A stretch of DNA of 64,000 nucleotides from Pseudomonas sp. MWU16-30317 (GCF_020515695.1 NZ_JAIWJA010000008.1:186001-250000); one strand, 5' to 3'; shown: positions 34,784 through 44,511, counted from the stretch's first letter. Translations and numbers: made by a program. The notes: generated from the sequence alone by a model not told the origin.

Positions 34784-35517
34784 GAACTCGCCTCGAGGTC
34801 TTGGTGAATGACGTTGTCGAGTGCCTGTTGCAGGGCGCGCAGATGACCGCGCATGGCCGTGGCCGCCTTGACCGGGTCGCGGCGCTCGATGGCGTCGACG
34901 ATGTCATCGTGGTCGTGGCTGTAGGTGCTCAGGCGATCAGTGTTGCGCGCGCGCTGGCGCAGGTCGCGCCAGGCTGGATCGAGGCGGATGGCGTCGAGCA
35001 TTTCGAAGATATCCAGCATCAACCGGTTGCCCGCCGCCTCGGCAATGCCGCGGTGCAGGGCGCTGTCCCACAACTCCAGACCCTCGGCGTCCACTTGCTC
35101 GGCGCCTTGATGGCGGGTGGTGCGTTCGGTGAGGCGGCGCAGTATCGCCATCTGCTCGCCGCTGGCGCGGACCGCCGCGAGGGACGCCAGCGCCGGCTCC
35201 AGATGCAACCGCGCTTCCATGACCTCACTGAAATTGGTCCGGCTCGATAATCTTGCGAAACTCATGGACGCGCTGGGCGGCGTCGGGCCCACAAAGGTGC
35301 CTTTGCCCTGGCGGCGCCAGATCTGCCCTTCGGCTTCGAGCACCGCCAGTGCCCGCCGAATCGCCCGGCGGCTCACGCCGAACAGCACCGCCAATTCTCG
35401 CTCGGTAGGCAGCGCTCGCTGGGGGAACGCCGCATGCTGGGCCACCGTTTGCCGCAGCGCGTCGAGGGCTAGCTTTGAAGCGTTATCGTGGGCTGCGTCA
35501 GTGTCGAAACTTTCCAT
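34780..35517 (-). CDS. GntR/FadR-family transcriptional regulator (FCD domain)
   Basis: A 245-residue regulator: winged HTH at about 20-85 (LPTERELAVLFGVSRRAIRRALAVLEAEGQI, KGTFVG) and an all-helical FCD effector domain (about 90-235; EARLHLEPALASLAAVRA, ending KAATAMRGHLRALQQAL). It is the first gene of the peptide-importer/GGT operon. The start at 35517 has AGGAGA seven bases upstream. Upstream, repeated TTGGTTC elements are likely operators. FCD proteins usually bind small carboxylates and act as repressors. Confidence 0.92.
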   Translation of the reverse strand: MESFDTDAAHDNASKLALDALRQTVAQHAAFPQRALPTERELAVLFGVSRRAIRRALAVLEAEGQIWRRQGKGTFVGPTPPSASMSFARLSSRTNFSEVMEARLHLEPALASLAAVRASGEQMAILRRLTERTTRHQGAEQVDAEGLELWDSALHRGIAEAAGNRLMLDIFEMLDAIRLDPAWRDLRQRARNTDRLSTYSHDHDDIVDAIERRDPVKAATAMRGHLRALQQALDNVIHQDLEASS

Positions 35518-35834
35518 GATGGTTTCTCCTGACAAGCTCAAAAGGACGGTCGCTGCCGTTCAGGGCGGGACTGACGATAGCTAGGCAGTTGCAATAGCGA
35601 TGCCAATGAAAATTGGTTCGGGCTTGCGGACGGTGTTCAGGAAGACTTCAGCGGAAGAACGAGAGGGGAGCGGGCCAATGCCGTATTGGTTCAAGGCTTG
35701 GTTCGCGGTGCTGCTTGAATTGGTTCGCTGATAAGCGAACCAATTTTTCTGCCCTGGGTTGCGGATGGGCGATGTTGAGGCGGGCGCATCGTTAGGGTGC
35801 GTGGCGTCAGCCTGTGAGGCGCTGGGTTCTGAAG
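35518..35834. promoter_or_regulatory. Control region of the GntR-peptide importer operon
   Basis: 317 bases with no convincing gene. It holds the promoter of the operon starting at 35517 and the 3' flank of the hydroxyacid-dehydrogenase gene. TTGGTTC occurs four times in one direction (35612, 35686, 35698 and 35720, each start approximate to a base) and once inverted within the hairpin at 35718-35745. Confidence 0.45.
35718..35745. promoter_or_regulatory. Perfect 12-bp inverted repeat with GATA loop
   Basis: AATTGGTTCGCT, GATA, AGCGAACCAATT. On the plus strand it is followed by TTT, so it could end plus-strand transcription, but no plus-strand gene leads into it. Because its arm repeats the TTGGTTCG element found three more times nearby, an operator for the GntR regulator is the better reading. 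Confidence 0.5.
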
Positions 35835-36764
35835 TTACTGCGGTACAGGCGTCGGCAGTGCGGTGTTGTTCTGCCAGGCCTGCAAATTGGCCATTACCAG
35901 ATCGGACATCGCCCGGCGGGTATCAGGGGTGGCGCTGGCCATGTGCGGGGTCAGCAACACATTCTCCAGCCCGAGCAAACCTGGGTGCGGGCGCGGCTCG
36001 TTTTCGTAGACATCCAGCGCCGCCCCCGCCAGCCGACCCTCGGCCAACGCCTGTGCGAGCGCTTGCTCATCGACCACGCTGCCGCGCCCGACGTTGATCA
36101 AATAGCCCTGCGGCCCCAGCGCCTGCAGCACCTGCTCGTCCACCAGGTGATAGCTGGCAGCACCGCCACCAACCGCCACCACCAGAAAATCTACCGCCGC
36201 AGCCAATTCGACCGCAGTGCTGAAATAAGCGTGATCGACCGCTTGCGGCTGGCGCCCGGTGTAGGCGATCGACATGTCGAACCCTTGGGCGCGGCGCGCG
36301 ATGGCCTTGCCGATGCGGCCCAGGCCGATGATGCCCAGGCGCGCGCCAGTGACTTTGCGGCTGAACGCGAAAGGCCCGTTCGCCCAGGCGCCCGAGCGCG
36401 TGAACTGGTCAGCCACTCGAGTGTTGCGGGCGATGCCAAACAGCAGCGCCATGGCGAAGTCGGCGACGTCGTCGGTCAGTACATCGGGCGTGTGGGTGAC
36501 CTGAATGCTACGCTCGCGGGCCGCCACGACGTCGATGCCGTCGTAGCCCACGCCGAGCACGGCGATGACTTCCAAGGCCGGCAGTTGTTCCAGCAATTGC
36601 CGGGTGACCGTGGATTCACCGTTGGCGACCAGCGCGCGAATATCGGCCGTCGCTGCGTTCACACCGGTACCATCCTGGTGTGCCTCGACCACCTCGTAGG
36701 TGGCGTGCAGGGCTTCATCCAGCATGGGCGGCAGTTTGGCGATCTTAAGGACTCTTGGCTTCAT
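35835..36764 (-). CDS. D-2-hydroxyacid dehydrogenase (glyoxylate/hydroxypyruvate reductase-like)
   Basis: A 309-residue NAD(P)-dependent dehydrogenase: VLGVGYDGIDVVAA, Rossmann GLGRIGKAIARRA, catalytic Arg in NVGRGSVVDEQAL, Glu in LDVYENEPRPH and His in VLLTPHMASAT. It interconverts a 2-oxo acid and a D-2-hydroxy acid, such as hydroxypyruvate, glyoxylate or gluconate derivatives. The start at 36764 overlaps the MFS gene by 20 bases, so carrier and enzyme are one unit and probably handle the same sugar acid or hydroxy acid. Confidence 0.92.
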   Translation of the reverse strand: MKPRVLKIAKLPPMLDEALHATYEVVEAHQDGTGVNAATADIRALVANGESTVTRQLLEQLPALEVIAVLGVGYDGIDVVAARERSIQVTHTPDVLTDDVADFAMALLFGIARNTRVADQFTRSGAWANGPFAFSRKVTGARLGIIGLGRIGKAIARRAQGFDMSIAYTGRQPQAVDHAYFSTAVELAAAVDFLVVAVGGGAASYHLVDEQVLQALGPQGYLINVGRGSVVDEQALAQALAEGRLAGAALDVYENEPRPHPGLLGLENVLLTPHMASATPDTRRAMSDLVMANLQAWQNNTALPTPVPQ

Positions 36765-38088
36765 CGAAACCTCGCGAAGGGTTGATGGGTAAAGGAGGTG
36801 CCGCACGGCGTGGACGGCCCAGATACAGACCCAGCACGCCACCCGCCAGCAGCGCCGCGGCCACCAGCAGCAGGGCATAGTCGTAGCTGTGGGTGACGTC
36901 CTTGATCAGGCCCATGACCGGCGGCAGGCCGAGGCCGGCGATATTGGCGATGGAGTTGATAAGCGCAATCGAGGCAGCCGCCGCGGCGCCGGAGAGGTAC
37001 TCGGTGGTGGTCGCCCAGAACACCGGCGTCGCCGCCCAGTTCAAACCGACGGCGACCACCAGCAACCCATAGGCCAGCCACGGGTTACTGGTCGCCACCG
37101 CCAGCGCCAGCAGTACGCCGGCCAGTACCAGCGGCACGCACAGATGCCAGCCACGCTCACGCTTGCGATCCGAGTGGGTGCCGTTGAGATACATGAACAC
37201 GCAAGCGAACAGGAAGGGCACTGCCGACAGCACGCTGACGGTAAAGGATTCCTGGCCCGACACCGACTTGACGATCAAGGGCAGGAACAGCGTGATGCCG
37301 ATGGTGCCGAACGCCTGCAGCAACCAGAACAGACTCAGCAACCACACCTGGCGGCTGCGAAAGGCCGTCTGCCAGGCGGCATGATGGGAAATGGGTGTTT
37401 TGGCCTGCTCGCTGGCAATGGTGCGGCTCAGCCAGTCCTTTTGCTCGGGCTGCAGCCAGTGGGTGCTTTGCGGGGTATCGGGCAGATAGCGCAGTACTAC
37501 GATCCCCAGCACTACCGCCGGCAGGCCTTCCATCAGGAACAGCCAGCGCCAGCCGCTGACCCCGAAGTAGCCATCCAGGTGCAGAAACGCCCCCGACAGC
37601 GGCAGGCCGATCACCGAGGCCAGCGCTGCGCCGATGTAGAAGAACGACATGGCCTTGGCCCGATCGCTGCGCGGATACCACTGCGACAGGTAATAGATGA
37701 TCCCCGGCGTGAACCCGGCCTCGGCGGCGCCCAGCAGCAGGCGCATGCCATACAGTTGGTTGGCGCTCTGCACCAGGCTCATGCCCGCGGCGACGATGCC
37801 CCAGGTGATCATGATGCGCGCAATCCAACGGCGCGCACCGACCTTGGTCAGAATCACACTGCTGGGCACTTCCAGGAGGATGTAGGTGAGGAAGAACAAA
37901 CCGACGCCCAAGCCGTACATCTGCGCGGTCAGGCCTAGCTCCGCGTTCATCTGCAGGGCGGCGACGGAGATGTTCGATTTGTCGATGTAGGCGACCATGT
38001 ACAGCAACATCAGGAAGGGGATCAACTTGAGGTTGAGACGCTTCATGGTGCTGGCGTGCAGGCCCGAGTCCATGGATGGCTGGTGCAT
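36745..38088 (-). CDS. MFS transporter, anion:cation symporter type
   Basis: A 447-residue membrane protein with 12 helices. YMVAYIDKSNISVAALQMNAELGL in helix 1 and the following loop, and QLYGMRLLLGAAEAGFTPGIIYYLSQWYPRSDRAKAM, are hallmarks of the ACS group (phthalate, tartrate, glucarate carriers). It imports an organic or sugar acid with H+. It is followed by the hydroxyacid dehydrogenase with overlap. A Crc/Hfq-type motif stands before its start. Confidence 0.9.
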   Translation of the reverse strand: MHQPSMDSGLHASTMKRLNLKLIPFLMLLYMVAYIDKSNISVAALQMNAELGLTAQMYGLGVGLFFLTYILLEVPSSVILTKVGARRWIARIMITWGIVAAGMSLVQSANQLYGMRLLLGAAEAGFTPGIIYYLSQWYPRSDRAKAMSFFYIGAALASVIGLPLSGAFLHLDGYFGVSGWRWLFLMEGLPAVVLGIVVLRYLPDTPQSTHWLQPEQKDWLSRTIASEQAKTPISHHAAWQTAFRSRQVWLLSLFWLLQAFGTIGITLFLPLIVKSVSGQESFTVSVLSAVPFLFACVFMYLNGTHSDRKRERGWHLCVPLVLAGVLLALAVATSNPWLAYGLLVVAVGLNWAATPVFWATTTEYLSGAAAAASIALINSIANIAGLGLPPVMGLIKDVTHSYDYALLLVAAALLAGGVLGLYLGRPRRAAPPLPINPSRGFDEAKSP

Positions 38089-38099
38089 GTGGCCTCTCT

Positions 38100-38110
38100 A
38101 TTGTTGTTAT
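38100..38110 (-). promoter_or_regulatory. Crc/Hfq-type motif before the MFS gene
   Basis: The mRNA reads ATAACAACAAT, 12 bases upstream of the start at 38088 and directly before a GAGAGG ribosome-binding site; it contains AACAACAA. Confidence 0.55.
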
Positions 38111-38215
38111 GAGAGTAAGCAACGGGGATGTAGGCCCACCATAGACGAGATTGGCTAATAGCTCAATATATGATTTGCAGTCCCATATTTAGGGATTTAT
38201 CCGTGGGGTCGAGTG

Positions 38216-38974
38216 CTACGGCCCGACCGGGTGATTGTATTTTCGCATGATCCGCTCCAAGGCCCCCGTGTGACGCAACCTGTCCAGCGCGCTGGACCAG
38301 GCATTGACCACCTTGTCATCGGCGTCGCGGCTAAAGGCGATGTACAGCGAGGAGTGGTAGAGCTCGACCGGTATCTGACGCAAGGTACCGGCAGGGATAT
38401 TCAGTTGGCGGCTGTTGTACGCCACGCCCGCTGCGGTATCGCCGACGATGAGGTCGGTGCGCTTGGCCAGCAGCATGCGGTACAGCTGCTGGTTGACGCT
38501 CGCGCTTCTGTCGAGGTTGTTGAAGCCTTGCGCCTGCAGCAGATCCGGTATCAGGCCGGCTTTGCGCGTGGTGATCTGTGGGGCTTGATGCAGCTCTTCG
38601 AGGGTGTTGACCGGCTGCTGCGCATCGGCCAACTGATAGGGGTAGATGGACTCTTCCACAATCGGCCCGACCCATTTGTACAACGGCTCGCGCTCCGGGG
38701 TGCGGAATAGTGAGTACAGGATCGTTTTCGGGCGGGAATTCAATAGGTAGGTAGTGCGCATACTGGGCACCATGGCAATCTCGAAGTGATCCCCGGTGAG
38801 CGCCATGATGGCCTGCACGATCTCCGTGGTCATGCCAGTGAGCTGGCCGTTCTCCTGATAGTTGTAAGGTGCCCATTCTTCAGTAACGATTTGGTAGTCA
38901 TCGGCTCTGGCGGGGGAGCCAGGGATACCGAGCAACATGCACAACAGCGCTAGAATGGGTATCGACCGTTTCAC
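38216..38974 (-). CDS. Periplasmic substrate-binding protein (family 3, no ABC partner nearby)
   Basis: A 252-residue protein with signal peptide VKRSIPILALLCMLLGIPGS...ARA and an SBP_bac_3 fold (YQIVTEEWAPYNYQENGQLTGMTTEIVQAIM, then LIVGDTAAGVAYNSRQL). The start is taken as GTG at 38974, with AGGA just upstream, because no ATG fits the signal peptide; the open frame runs on upstream but only into non-coding sequence and the TRAP permease in a wrong frame. Such orphan family-3 proteins in Pseudomonas often act as sensors or have unknown roles. It lies between TRAP and MFS genes. Confidence 0.85.
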   Translation of the reverse strand: MKRSIPILALLCMLLGIPGSPARADDYQIVTEEWAPYNYQENGQLTGMTTEIVQAIMALTGDHFEIAMVPSMRTTYLLNSRPKTILYSLFRTPEREPLYKWVGPIVEESIYPYQLADAQQPVNTLEELHQAPQITTRKAGLIPDLLQAQGFNNLDRSASVNQQLYRMLLAKRTDLIVGDTAAGVAYNSRQLNIPAGTLRQIPVELYHSSLYIAFSRDADDKVVNAWSSALDRLRHTGALERIMRKYNHPVGP

Positions 38975-39093
38975 GTGTCCTGCCTGATGGGCTGTGCGGA
39001 GTTCAAACTGGATGTGAATCCCGCGACCACGTGAGTATAGGTACAGACGTTGCCAGACACACGAAATCCGCGACAGCCGCTGCGCAGGAGCGT

Positions 39094-40377
39094 TTATGGC
39101 ATCCCCAGCCACTTGGGCAGCGCCAGCGAGATGATCGGCACATAGGTGATCAGGATCAGGAACATCAACAGGATCGACAGCCACGGCAGCGCCGCGCGGA
39201 TCGTCTGCCCCAACGTCAGGCCCGTGACCGCCGAGGTCACGAACAGATTCAGGCCCACCGGCGGATGCACCAGGCCGATCTCCATGTTCACCACCATGAC
39301 AATGCCCAGGTGGATCGGATCGATGCCCAGTTTCGTCGCGATCGGGAAAAAGATCGGCGCCAGGATCAGGATGATCGCCGAAGGCTCCATGAAGCTGCCG
39401 GCCACCAGCAAGACGATGTTGACCATGACCAGGAAGCCGATCGGCGTCAGTCCCTCGGACACCACCCAGTTGGTGATCTGCTGTGGAATCTGCTCGGTGG
39501 TCAGCACGTGGGCGAACAGCATCGCATTGGCGATGATGAACAACAGCATGATGGTCAGCCGGCCCGATTCGAGCAGCACTTTGGGGCAGTCGCGCAAGTG
39601 CATGTCCTTGTACACGAACAGCGCGATAAAGGCCGAGTACACCGCCGCCACCGCTGCCGCTTCCGTGGGCGTGAACAGGCCGCTGTAGATGCCGCCGAGG
39701 ATGATCACCAGCAACAGCAGGCCCCAGAACGCCCGGCGCGCGGTGGCTAGCCACTCGCCAATACTCACGCGCGGTTGGGCTGGGAGCTTCTTGATGCGGG
39801 CGACGATATAGATCACCACCATCAGCACCACGCCCAGCAGGATGCCGGGTACCACCCCGGCCATGAACAGCTTGCCGACCGAGGTTTCGGTCGCGGCCGA
39901 ATACACCACCATCACGATCGACGGCGGAATGAGGATGCCCAGCGTACCGGCGTTGCAGATGATTCCCGCGCCGAATTCCTTGGGGTAGCCGGAGCGCACC
40001 ATGCCAGCGACTGCGATCGAACCAACCGCCGCCACGGTGGCCGGCGAGGAGCCGGACAGCGCCGCGAACAGCATGCACGCCAGCACCGCCGCAATGGCCA
40101 GGCCGCCACGGATATGGCCGACGCAGGCGTTGGCAAAGTCGATCAGGCGCTTGGCCACGCCACCGGTGGTCATGAATGCGCCAGACAGCAAAAAGAACGG
40201 TATGGCCAGAAAGGTGTAGCTGTCGGAGGTCTCGAACAGCTTTATCGCCAGCGAGCTCAGGGAGTCGTGGCTGAACAGCAGAATCGATACCGCCCCCGAC
40301 AGCCCCAGCGAGATTGCGATCGGCACGCCCAGAAACATGAACACGAAGAGCAGCAAAAACAGGCAGATCACCGTCAT
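39094..40377 (-). CDS. dctM: TRAP transporter large permease
   Basis: A 427-residue DctM-family protein with about 12 helices. Typical stretches are PFFLLSGAFMTTGGVAKRLIDFANACVGHIRGG, GSSPATVAAVGSIAVAGMVRSGY, and MNIVLL-like MVNIVLLVAGSFMEPSAIILILAPIFFP. It forms the Na+-driven channel for a carboxylate captured by DctP. Its start overlaps the dctQ stop at 40377 (TGATG). The family name is given; the true substrate may be a sugar acid rather than a C4-dicarboxylate. Confidence 0.93.
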   Translation of the reverse strand: MTVICLFLLLFVFMFLGVPIAISLGLSGAVSILLFSHDSLSSLAIKLFETSDSYTFLAIPFFLLSGAFMTTGGVAKRLIDFANACVGHIRGGLAIAAVLACMLFAALSGSSPATVAAVGSIAVAGMVRSGYPKEFGAGIICNAGTLGILIPPSIVMVVYSAATETSVGKLFMAGVVPGILLGVVLMVVIYIVARIKKLPAQPRVSIGEWLATARRAFWGLLLLVIILGGIYSGLFTPTEAAAVAAVYSAFIALFVYKDMHLRDCPKVLLESGRLTIMLLFIIANAMLFAHVLTTEQIPQQITNWVVSEGLTPIGFLVMVNIVLLVAGSFMEPSAIILILAPIFFPIATKLGIDPIHLGIVMVVNMEIGLVHPPVGLNLFVTSAVTGLTLGQTIRAALPWLSILLMFLILITYVPIISLALPKWLGMP

Positions 40378-41009
40378 CAGTGTTGCTCCTCGCTCGGGTT
40401 GGCCAGCTTCGTCGCCTCGCGAGCTTCGTCCGCCAGGCCCAGGCCGGTCTGGCGACCGGTGTAGAGGCGATAGAAGATTTCCAGATAACGGGCAATGATC
40501 AGGGCAAAGCCGAAGGGCACGATGGCGGTGATGTAGCCGACCTTGACCCCGTAGCGGTCCAGGTCTTCAGCACCGACCCCTGCCACCAACAACGCCGACA
40601 CCCATTTGTAGCTCGCCGCCAGCAAGAGTCCGGCGTAGGCCATGCAACAGGCACAGGCGAGCATCGACAGCAAACGCTGCACCGGTTTGCTGGTTTTTTT
40701 CACCAGCACGTCGACGCCCAGGTGGCCGGCAGTGCGCACGCCGTAGCTGATACCGAAAAAGATCAGCCAGCCGAACAACGCCTTGGTCAGGGCCACGCTC
40801 CAGGTCATCCCCTGGGCGTAGCTCATCAGATGATCGCCGACGCTGGCTAGCGCATCGCTGGCGAATGGGACCTTGTCGCTCAGGGTGTAGAACAGCGTGT
40901 AGAGGTTGTTCAGCGCCACGTAGGTGAAGGTCACCAACGTCATGGCGGCCAGCAGAAAGGCGATCATGCCTTCCTCGAAGCGCTCCCAGAAGTGTCTGAG
41001 TGATTGCAT
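40377..41009 (-). CDS. dctQ: TRAP transporter small permease
   Basis: A 210-residue DctQ-type protein with four hydrophobic helices (LLAAMTLVTFTYVALNNL; LFGWLIFFGISYGVRTAGHLGVDVLV; ACACCMAYAGLLLAASY; ITAIVPFGFALIIARYLEIFY). The second, with GHLGVDVL, is a family hallmark. At 210 residues it is longer than many DctQ proteins (about 160-180) because of an enlarged loop after helix 1. The start at 41009 follows a REP doublet that separates it from dctP. Confidence 0.9.
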   Translation of the reverse strand: MQSLRHFWERFEEGMIAFLLAAMTLVTFTYVALNNLYTLFYTLSDKVPFASDALASVGDHLMSYAQGMTWSVALTKALFGWLIFFGISYGVRTAGHLGVDVLVKKTSKPVQRLLSMLACACCMAYAGLLLAASYKWVSALLVAGVGAEDLDRYGVKVGYITAIVPFGFALIIARYLEIFYRLYTGRQTGLGLADEAREATKLANPSEEQH

Positions 41010-41082
41010 CGGTATTCTCCGAACAGGGCATGCGCGGTGCCGGTGAGGGCGCGCAAACAGGGGCTGATAAGGCATGACTGGA

Positions 41083-41161
41083 GGGCCCTTTCGCGGGCAA
41101 GCCTCGCTCCCACAGTGCAAACAGTTCCCTGTGGGAGCGAGGCTTGCCCGCGAAGGGGCCC
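41083..41161. repeat. Pseudomonas REP doublet (REPIN-like)
   Basis: Two inverted copies of the Pseudomonas palindromic element (core TGTGGGAGCGAGGCTTGCCC) flank a short spacer of about 15 bases. The arms run from about 41083-41114 and 41128-41161 with one mismatch near the ends. Such doublets occur in hundreds of copies per genome in this genus and fold into a long hairpin. This one lies between dctP and dctQ and may stabilise the upstream dctP mRNA. Confidence 0.88.
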
Positions 41162-41165
41162 GACC

Positions 41166-42179
<1,014 letters not shown>

Positions 42180-42180
42180 T

Positions 42181-42190
42181 TATTGTTGTA
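42181..42190 (-). promoter_or_regulatory. Crc/Hfq-type motif before dctP
   Basis: The mRNA reads TACAACAATA followed by AAAAAAAGGAG, so the motif abuts the ribosome-binding site of dctP. Confidence 0.55.
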
Positions 42191-42282
42191 TGAGAAGCCT
42201 CTACGGGCCTCTTTATCCAACCAACCAGCGATCAGTATCGGCCTAAGATGGGTCAATCGGTTGCGTGTTGAGAATTAGCTTT

Positions 42283-42326
42283 TCGATAACCCAGCGTTCG
42301 TTGCACACGAACGCTGGCGCTATCGA
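42283..42326. promoter_or_regulatory. Large inverted repeat upstream of dctP
   Basis: Inner arms CCAGCGTTCGT and ACGAACGCTGG (11 bp, perfect) flank TGCAC at 42291-42317; outer arms TCGATA and TATCGA (42283-42288 and 42321-42326) extend it with small unpaired parts. No U-run follows, so an operator for a regulator of the TRAP operon is more likely than a terminator. Confidence 0.45.
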
Positions 42327-42521
42327 GTAGTCATGAGGCCAGGCATCGCCACCCGAAGGGGCTGGTCCAGAATGCACGAGAGCGGGTGGTCATGGTTTTA
42401 TCGCGTATCAGTCATCCGCACGGCTCTTGGTACATACCCGCGCTTTGACTTCACTGCCCTGTGCGGGCCACAGTATTGCGCCCATCAAACGCGGTAGCCC
42501 CTTGAATAAGGACATACAGAA

Positions 42522-42956
42522 ATGCTGACAGGACAGTGCCTGTGCGGGGCAGTGGCTTTCTCCCTGAGCACAGAGCCGCTTTATTTCTATCGGTGCCACT
42601 GCTCACTGTGCCGCCGACAAACTGGTACGGGTTATAACTGCGCGACGATCGTCACTGAATCCAGTTTCAAGTGGCAGGCAGAGGAGGGCGCAATAAACAG
42701 CTGGGTCAAATCCAGCGGCTATCGGAACGACTTCTGCAGACAATGCGGTTCGACGGTGCCCAATGCCTTGAGAGGCTCGCGTTATGTGTGGGTGCCGTTG
42801 GGGTTGTTGGCAGCGCAGAGCAGCGCCATGGCGTGTGTGGGGGATTATTGTGTGGGGGATGCGATGCCGTGGGATACAGTGCGGTCCGCGCATGTTTTTG
42901 AGGCTGCGGTGGAATCGCTGGAGTCGCTGATCAGGGCTTTGCGGGTTGAGGGTTGA
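42522..42956 (+). CDS. GFA family (CENP-V/Gfa domain) protein
   Basis: A 144-residue zinc protein of the glutathione-dependent formaldehyde-activating-like family. The cysteine sets GQCLCGAVAF, RCHCSLCRRQTG and FCRQCGSTVP bind structural and catalytic-type zinc. Most such proteins have no proven activity; the name comes from Gfa of Paracoccus. It stands alone on the plus strand, divergent from dctP, with AAGGA upstream of the ATG. Confidence 0.9.
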   Translation: MLTGQCLCGAVAFSLSTEPLYFYRCHCSLCRRQTGTGYNCATIVTESSFKWQAEEGAINSWVKSSGYRNDFCRQCGSTVPNALRGSRYVWVPLGLLAAQSSAMACVGDYCVGDAMPWDTVRSAHVFEAAVESLESLIRALRVEG

Positions 42957-43013
42957 GGGTTGAGGGGCTGAGGTGGAGCGGTATTGCGGACCGCTCCGCG
43001 ACGCTGGCGAACA

Positions 43014-43253
43014 TTACTGCTTCAGCGCTTTAGCCTCTGCAGCCAGACACTCAAGCGCAAACTGCTCGGTATACGTCATCTGAATCGGCGTGGTTTCGCC
43101 CTTCACGGTCCGTTCACCCTCGAGGATGTAGCGAATGCGCTTGTCAGTCACACCGATGCGCTTGGCGATCCATGAGGGTGTCTGCCCAATGCGCGAAATC
43201 AGCTTGTCGGCATAGTCCGTGGAAGGGTTGTAGTGTTCTGCGTTGGGTGTCAT
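43014..43253 (-). CDS. Small helix-turn-helix protein
   Basis: A 79-residue protein starting MTPNAEHYNPSTDYADKLIS with an HTH-like stretch, IGQTPSWIAKRIGVTDKRIRYILEGERTV, and a helical C-terminus. The pattern resembles small Cro/CI-type DNA-binding proteins or the DNA-binding part of larger regulators. The start at 43253 is preferred over 43331, which would add a non-conserved stretch. No partner gene is near. Role unknown. Confidence 0.6.
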   Translation of the reverse strand: MTPNAEHYNPSTDYADKLISRIGQTPSWIAKRIGVTDKRIRYILEGERTVKGETTPIQMTYTEQFALECLAAEAKALKQ

Positions 43254-43383
43254 GTAACGTCCAGATAAAAGTGAGTCGTTATGCGCACACGGTGCGCTAA
43301 TTATTGGATTGTGTCGCGGGCTCAATGACATTGTTCGTCGGTGACGCCAAGCGCGCTCAACGCTGCATCGCTTGGCCGCACCT

Positions 43384-44511
43384 TCAGCCCGGCGCCACCG
43401 CGCGCCTGAGGGTAATGCGCGTCAGCTCCGAAGGCACGCCCAGGCGTATGGCAAAACCAGGCCAGAGGGCCGTGCCGTTGTTGACGTACAGCTGCATGCC
43501 ATCGACATCATAGAACCCGGACACGAAGCCCTCGTTGGCGCGGGCGATGATCAGGTCGAGTGGGCGGATCATGCCGCCGTGGGTATGGCCCGACAACTGC
43601 AGCGCCACGCCTTGGCGGGCGGCTTGCCGGGCGTTGCGCGGTTGGTGGTCGAGCAGAATGATCGGCGCATCGGCGGGGGCTCCGGCCAGAGCCTGTTGCA
43701 GGTCTGGCCCCGGCAAGCCGGCGCGCGGCGCGCTCAGGTCGGTGACCCCGGCGATGACCAATTGCGCACCGTTGCGTTCGATTACCGAGTGGCTGTTGGT
43801 CAGGCGCTTCATGCCCAGCGAGACGAAATACTGCATCCACTCCTCGTTGTCGAAGAAGTACTCGTGGTTGCCGGGGATCACATACACCCCATCGGCCGCG
43901 CGCAGGTCCCGCAGCGGCTCGACGTCCCGTGTGCGCGCGCTGAGCGGGCCGTCGATCAGGTCGCCAGTGATCACGATCAGGTTGACCCCCAGCGCGTTCG
44001 AGCGCTCCACCACCGCGCGCGCCCACGGCTCGTTGAACAGCCGAGTGATGTGCATGTCGGTCAGTTGCAACAGCGTGTAGCCGTCGAACTGCGGGGGGAG
44101 ATCTTTGATCGCCACTTCGATATCTTTCACCGGCGGCACGCGCACCGCTTGCTGTACGCCAACGGCTGCCAGTATCAGCGCCGCGGTCCCCAAGGCATAG
44201 CGCAGCGTGGCGGGTATGGTCAGCCATTGGCGGCGCACCAGCATCGTCAGCAGCGTGCCCAGGTCGACGACAATCTGCAGCACCGCGATCAGCAATATCG
44301 CGCCGAACGCCCAGTTGAAAAACATCAGCACGGCGCGCGGAAACTCCGGCGAGAACACGCTGCCGGACGAGAACCTGGCATACAGGTGGTACTGCGAAGC
44401 GAGCAGCAGCACCAGTGCACTGGCCAACCTGACGGGCAAGGGCCATGGCATGGGCCAGATGAACCGAACGATCACATACAGGCAAGGGGTGCTGAACATA
44501 ACGTGAAACAT
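43384..44511 (-). CDS. Membrane-anchored calcineurin-like metallophosphoesterase
   Basis: A 375-residue protein with four N-terminal hydrophobic segments (to about 122) and a C-terminal phosphoesterase domain with the metal motifs LTDMH (D152, H154), TGDLIDG (D184), PGNHEY (N215, H216), a later ILLDHQP and SGHTHGG. Similar to YkuE/YaeI-type enzymes that act on phospholipid-like or UDP-linked substrates; the true substrate is unknown. AGGAG lies seven bases before the ATG at 44511, which fixes the start against an upstream frame opening at 44547. Confidence 0.88.
   Translation of the reverse strand: MFHVMFSTPCLYVIVRFIWPMPWPLPVRLASALVLLLASQYHLYARFSSGSVFSPEFPRAVLMFFNWAFGAILLIAVLQIVVDLGTLLTMLVRRQWLTIPATLRYALGTAALILAAVGVQQAVRVPPVKDIEVAIKDLPPQFDGYTLLQLTDMHITRLFNEPWARAVVERSNALGVNLIVITGDLIDGPLSARTRDVEPLRDLRAADGVYVIPGNHEYFFDNEEWMQYFVSLGMKRLTNSHSVIERNGAQLVIAGVTDLSAPRAGLPGPDLQQALAGAPADAPIILLDHQPRNARQAARQGVALQLSGHTHGGMIRPLDLIIARANEGFVSGFYDVDGMQLYVNNGTALWPGFAIRLGVPSELTRITLRRAVAPG

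Noticed and set aside
38216-40495. One 759-codon protein covering the binding protein and part of dctM
   Set aside because: Only the last 252 codons look like a protein, with a GTG start and signal peptide; the rest is the wrong frame of dctM and the gap.
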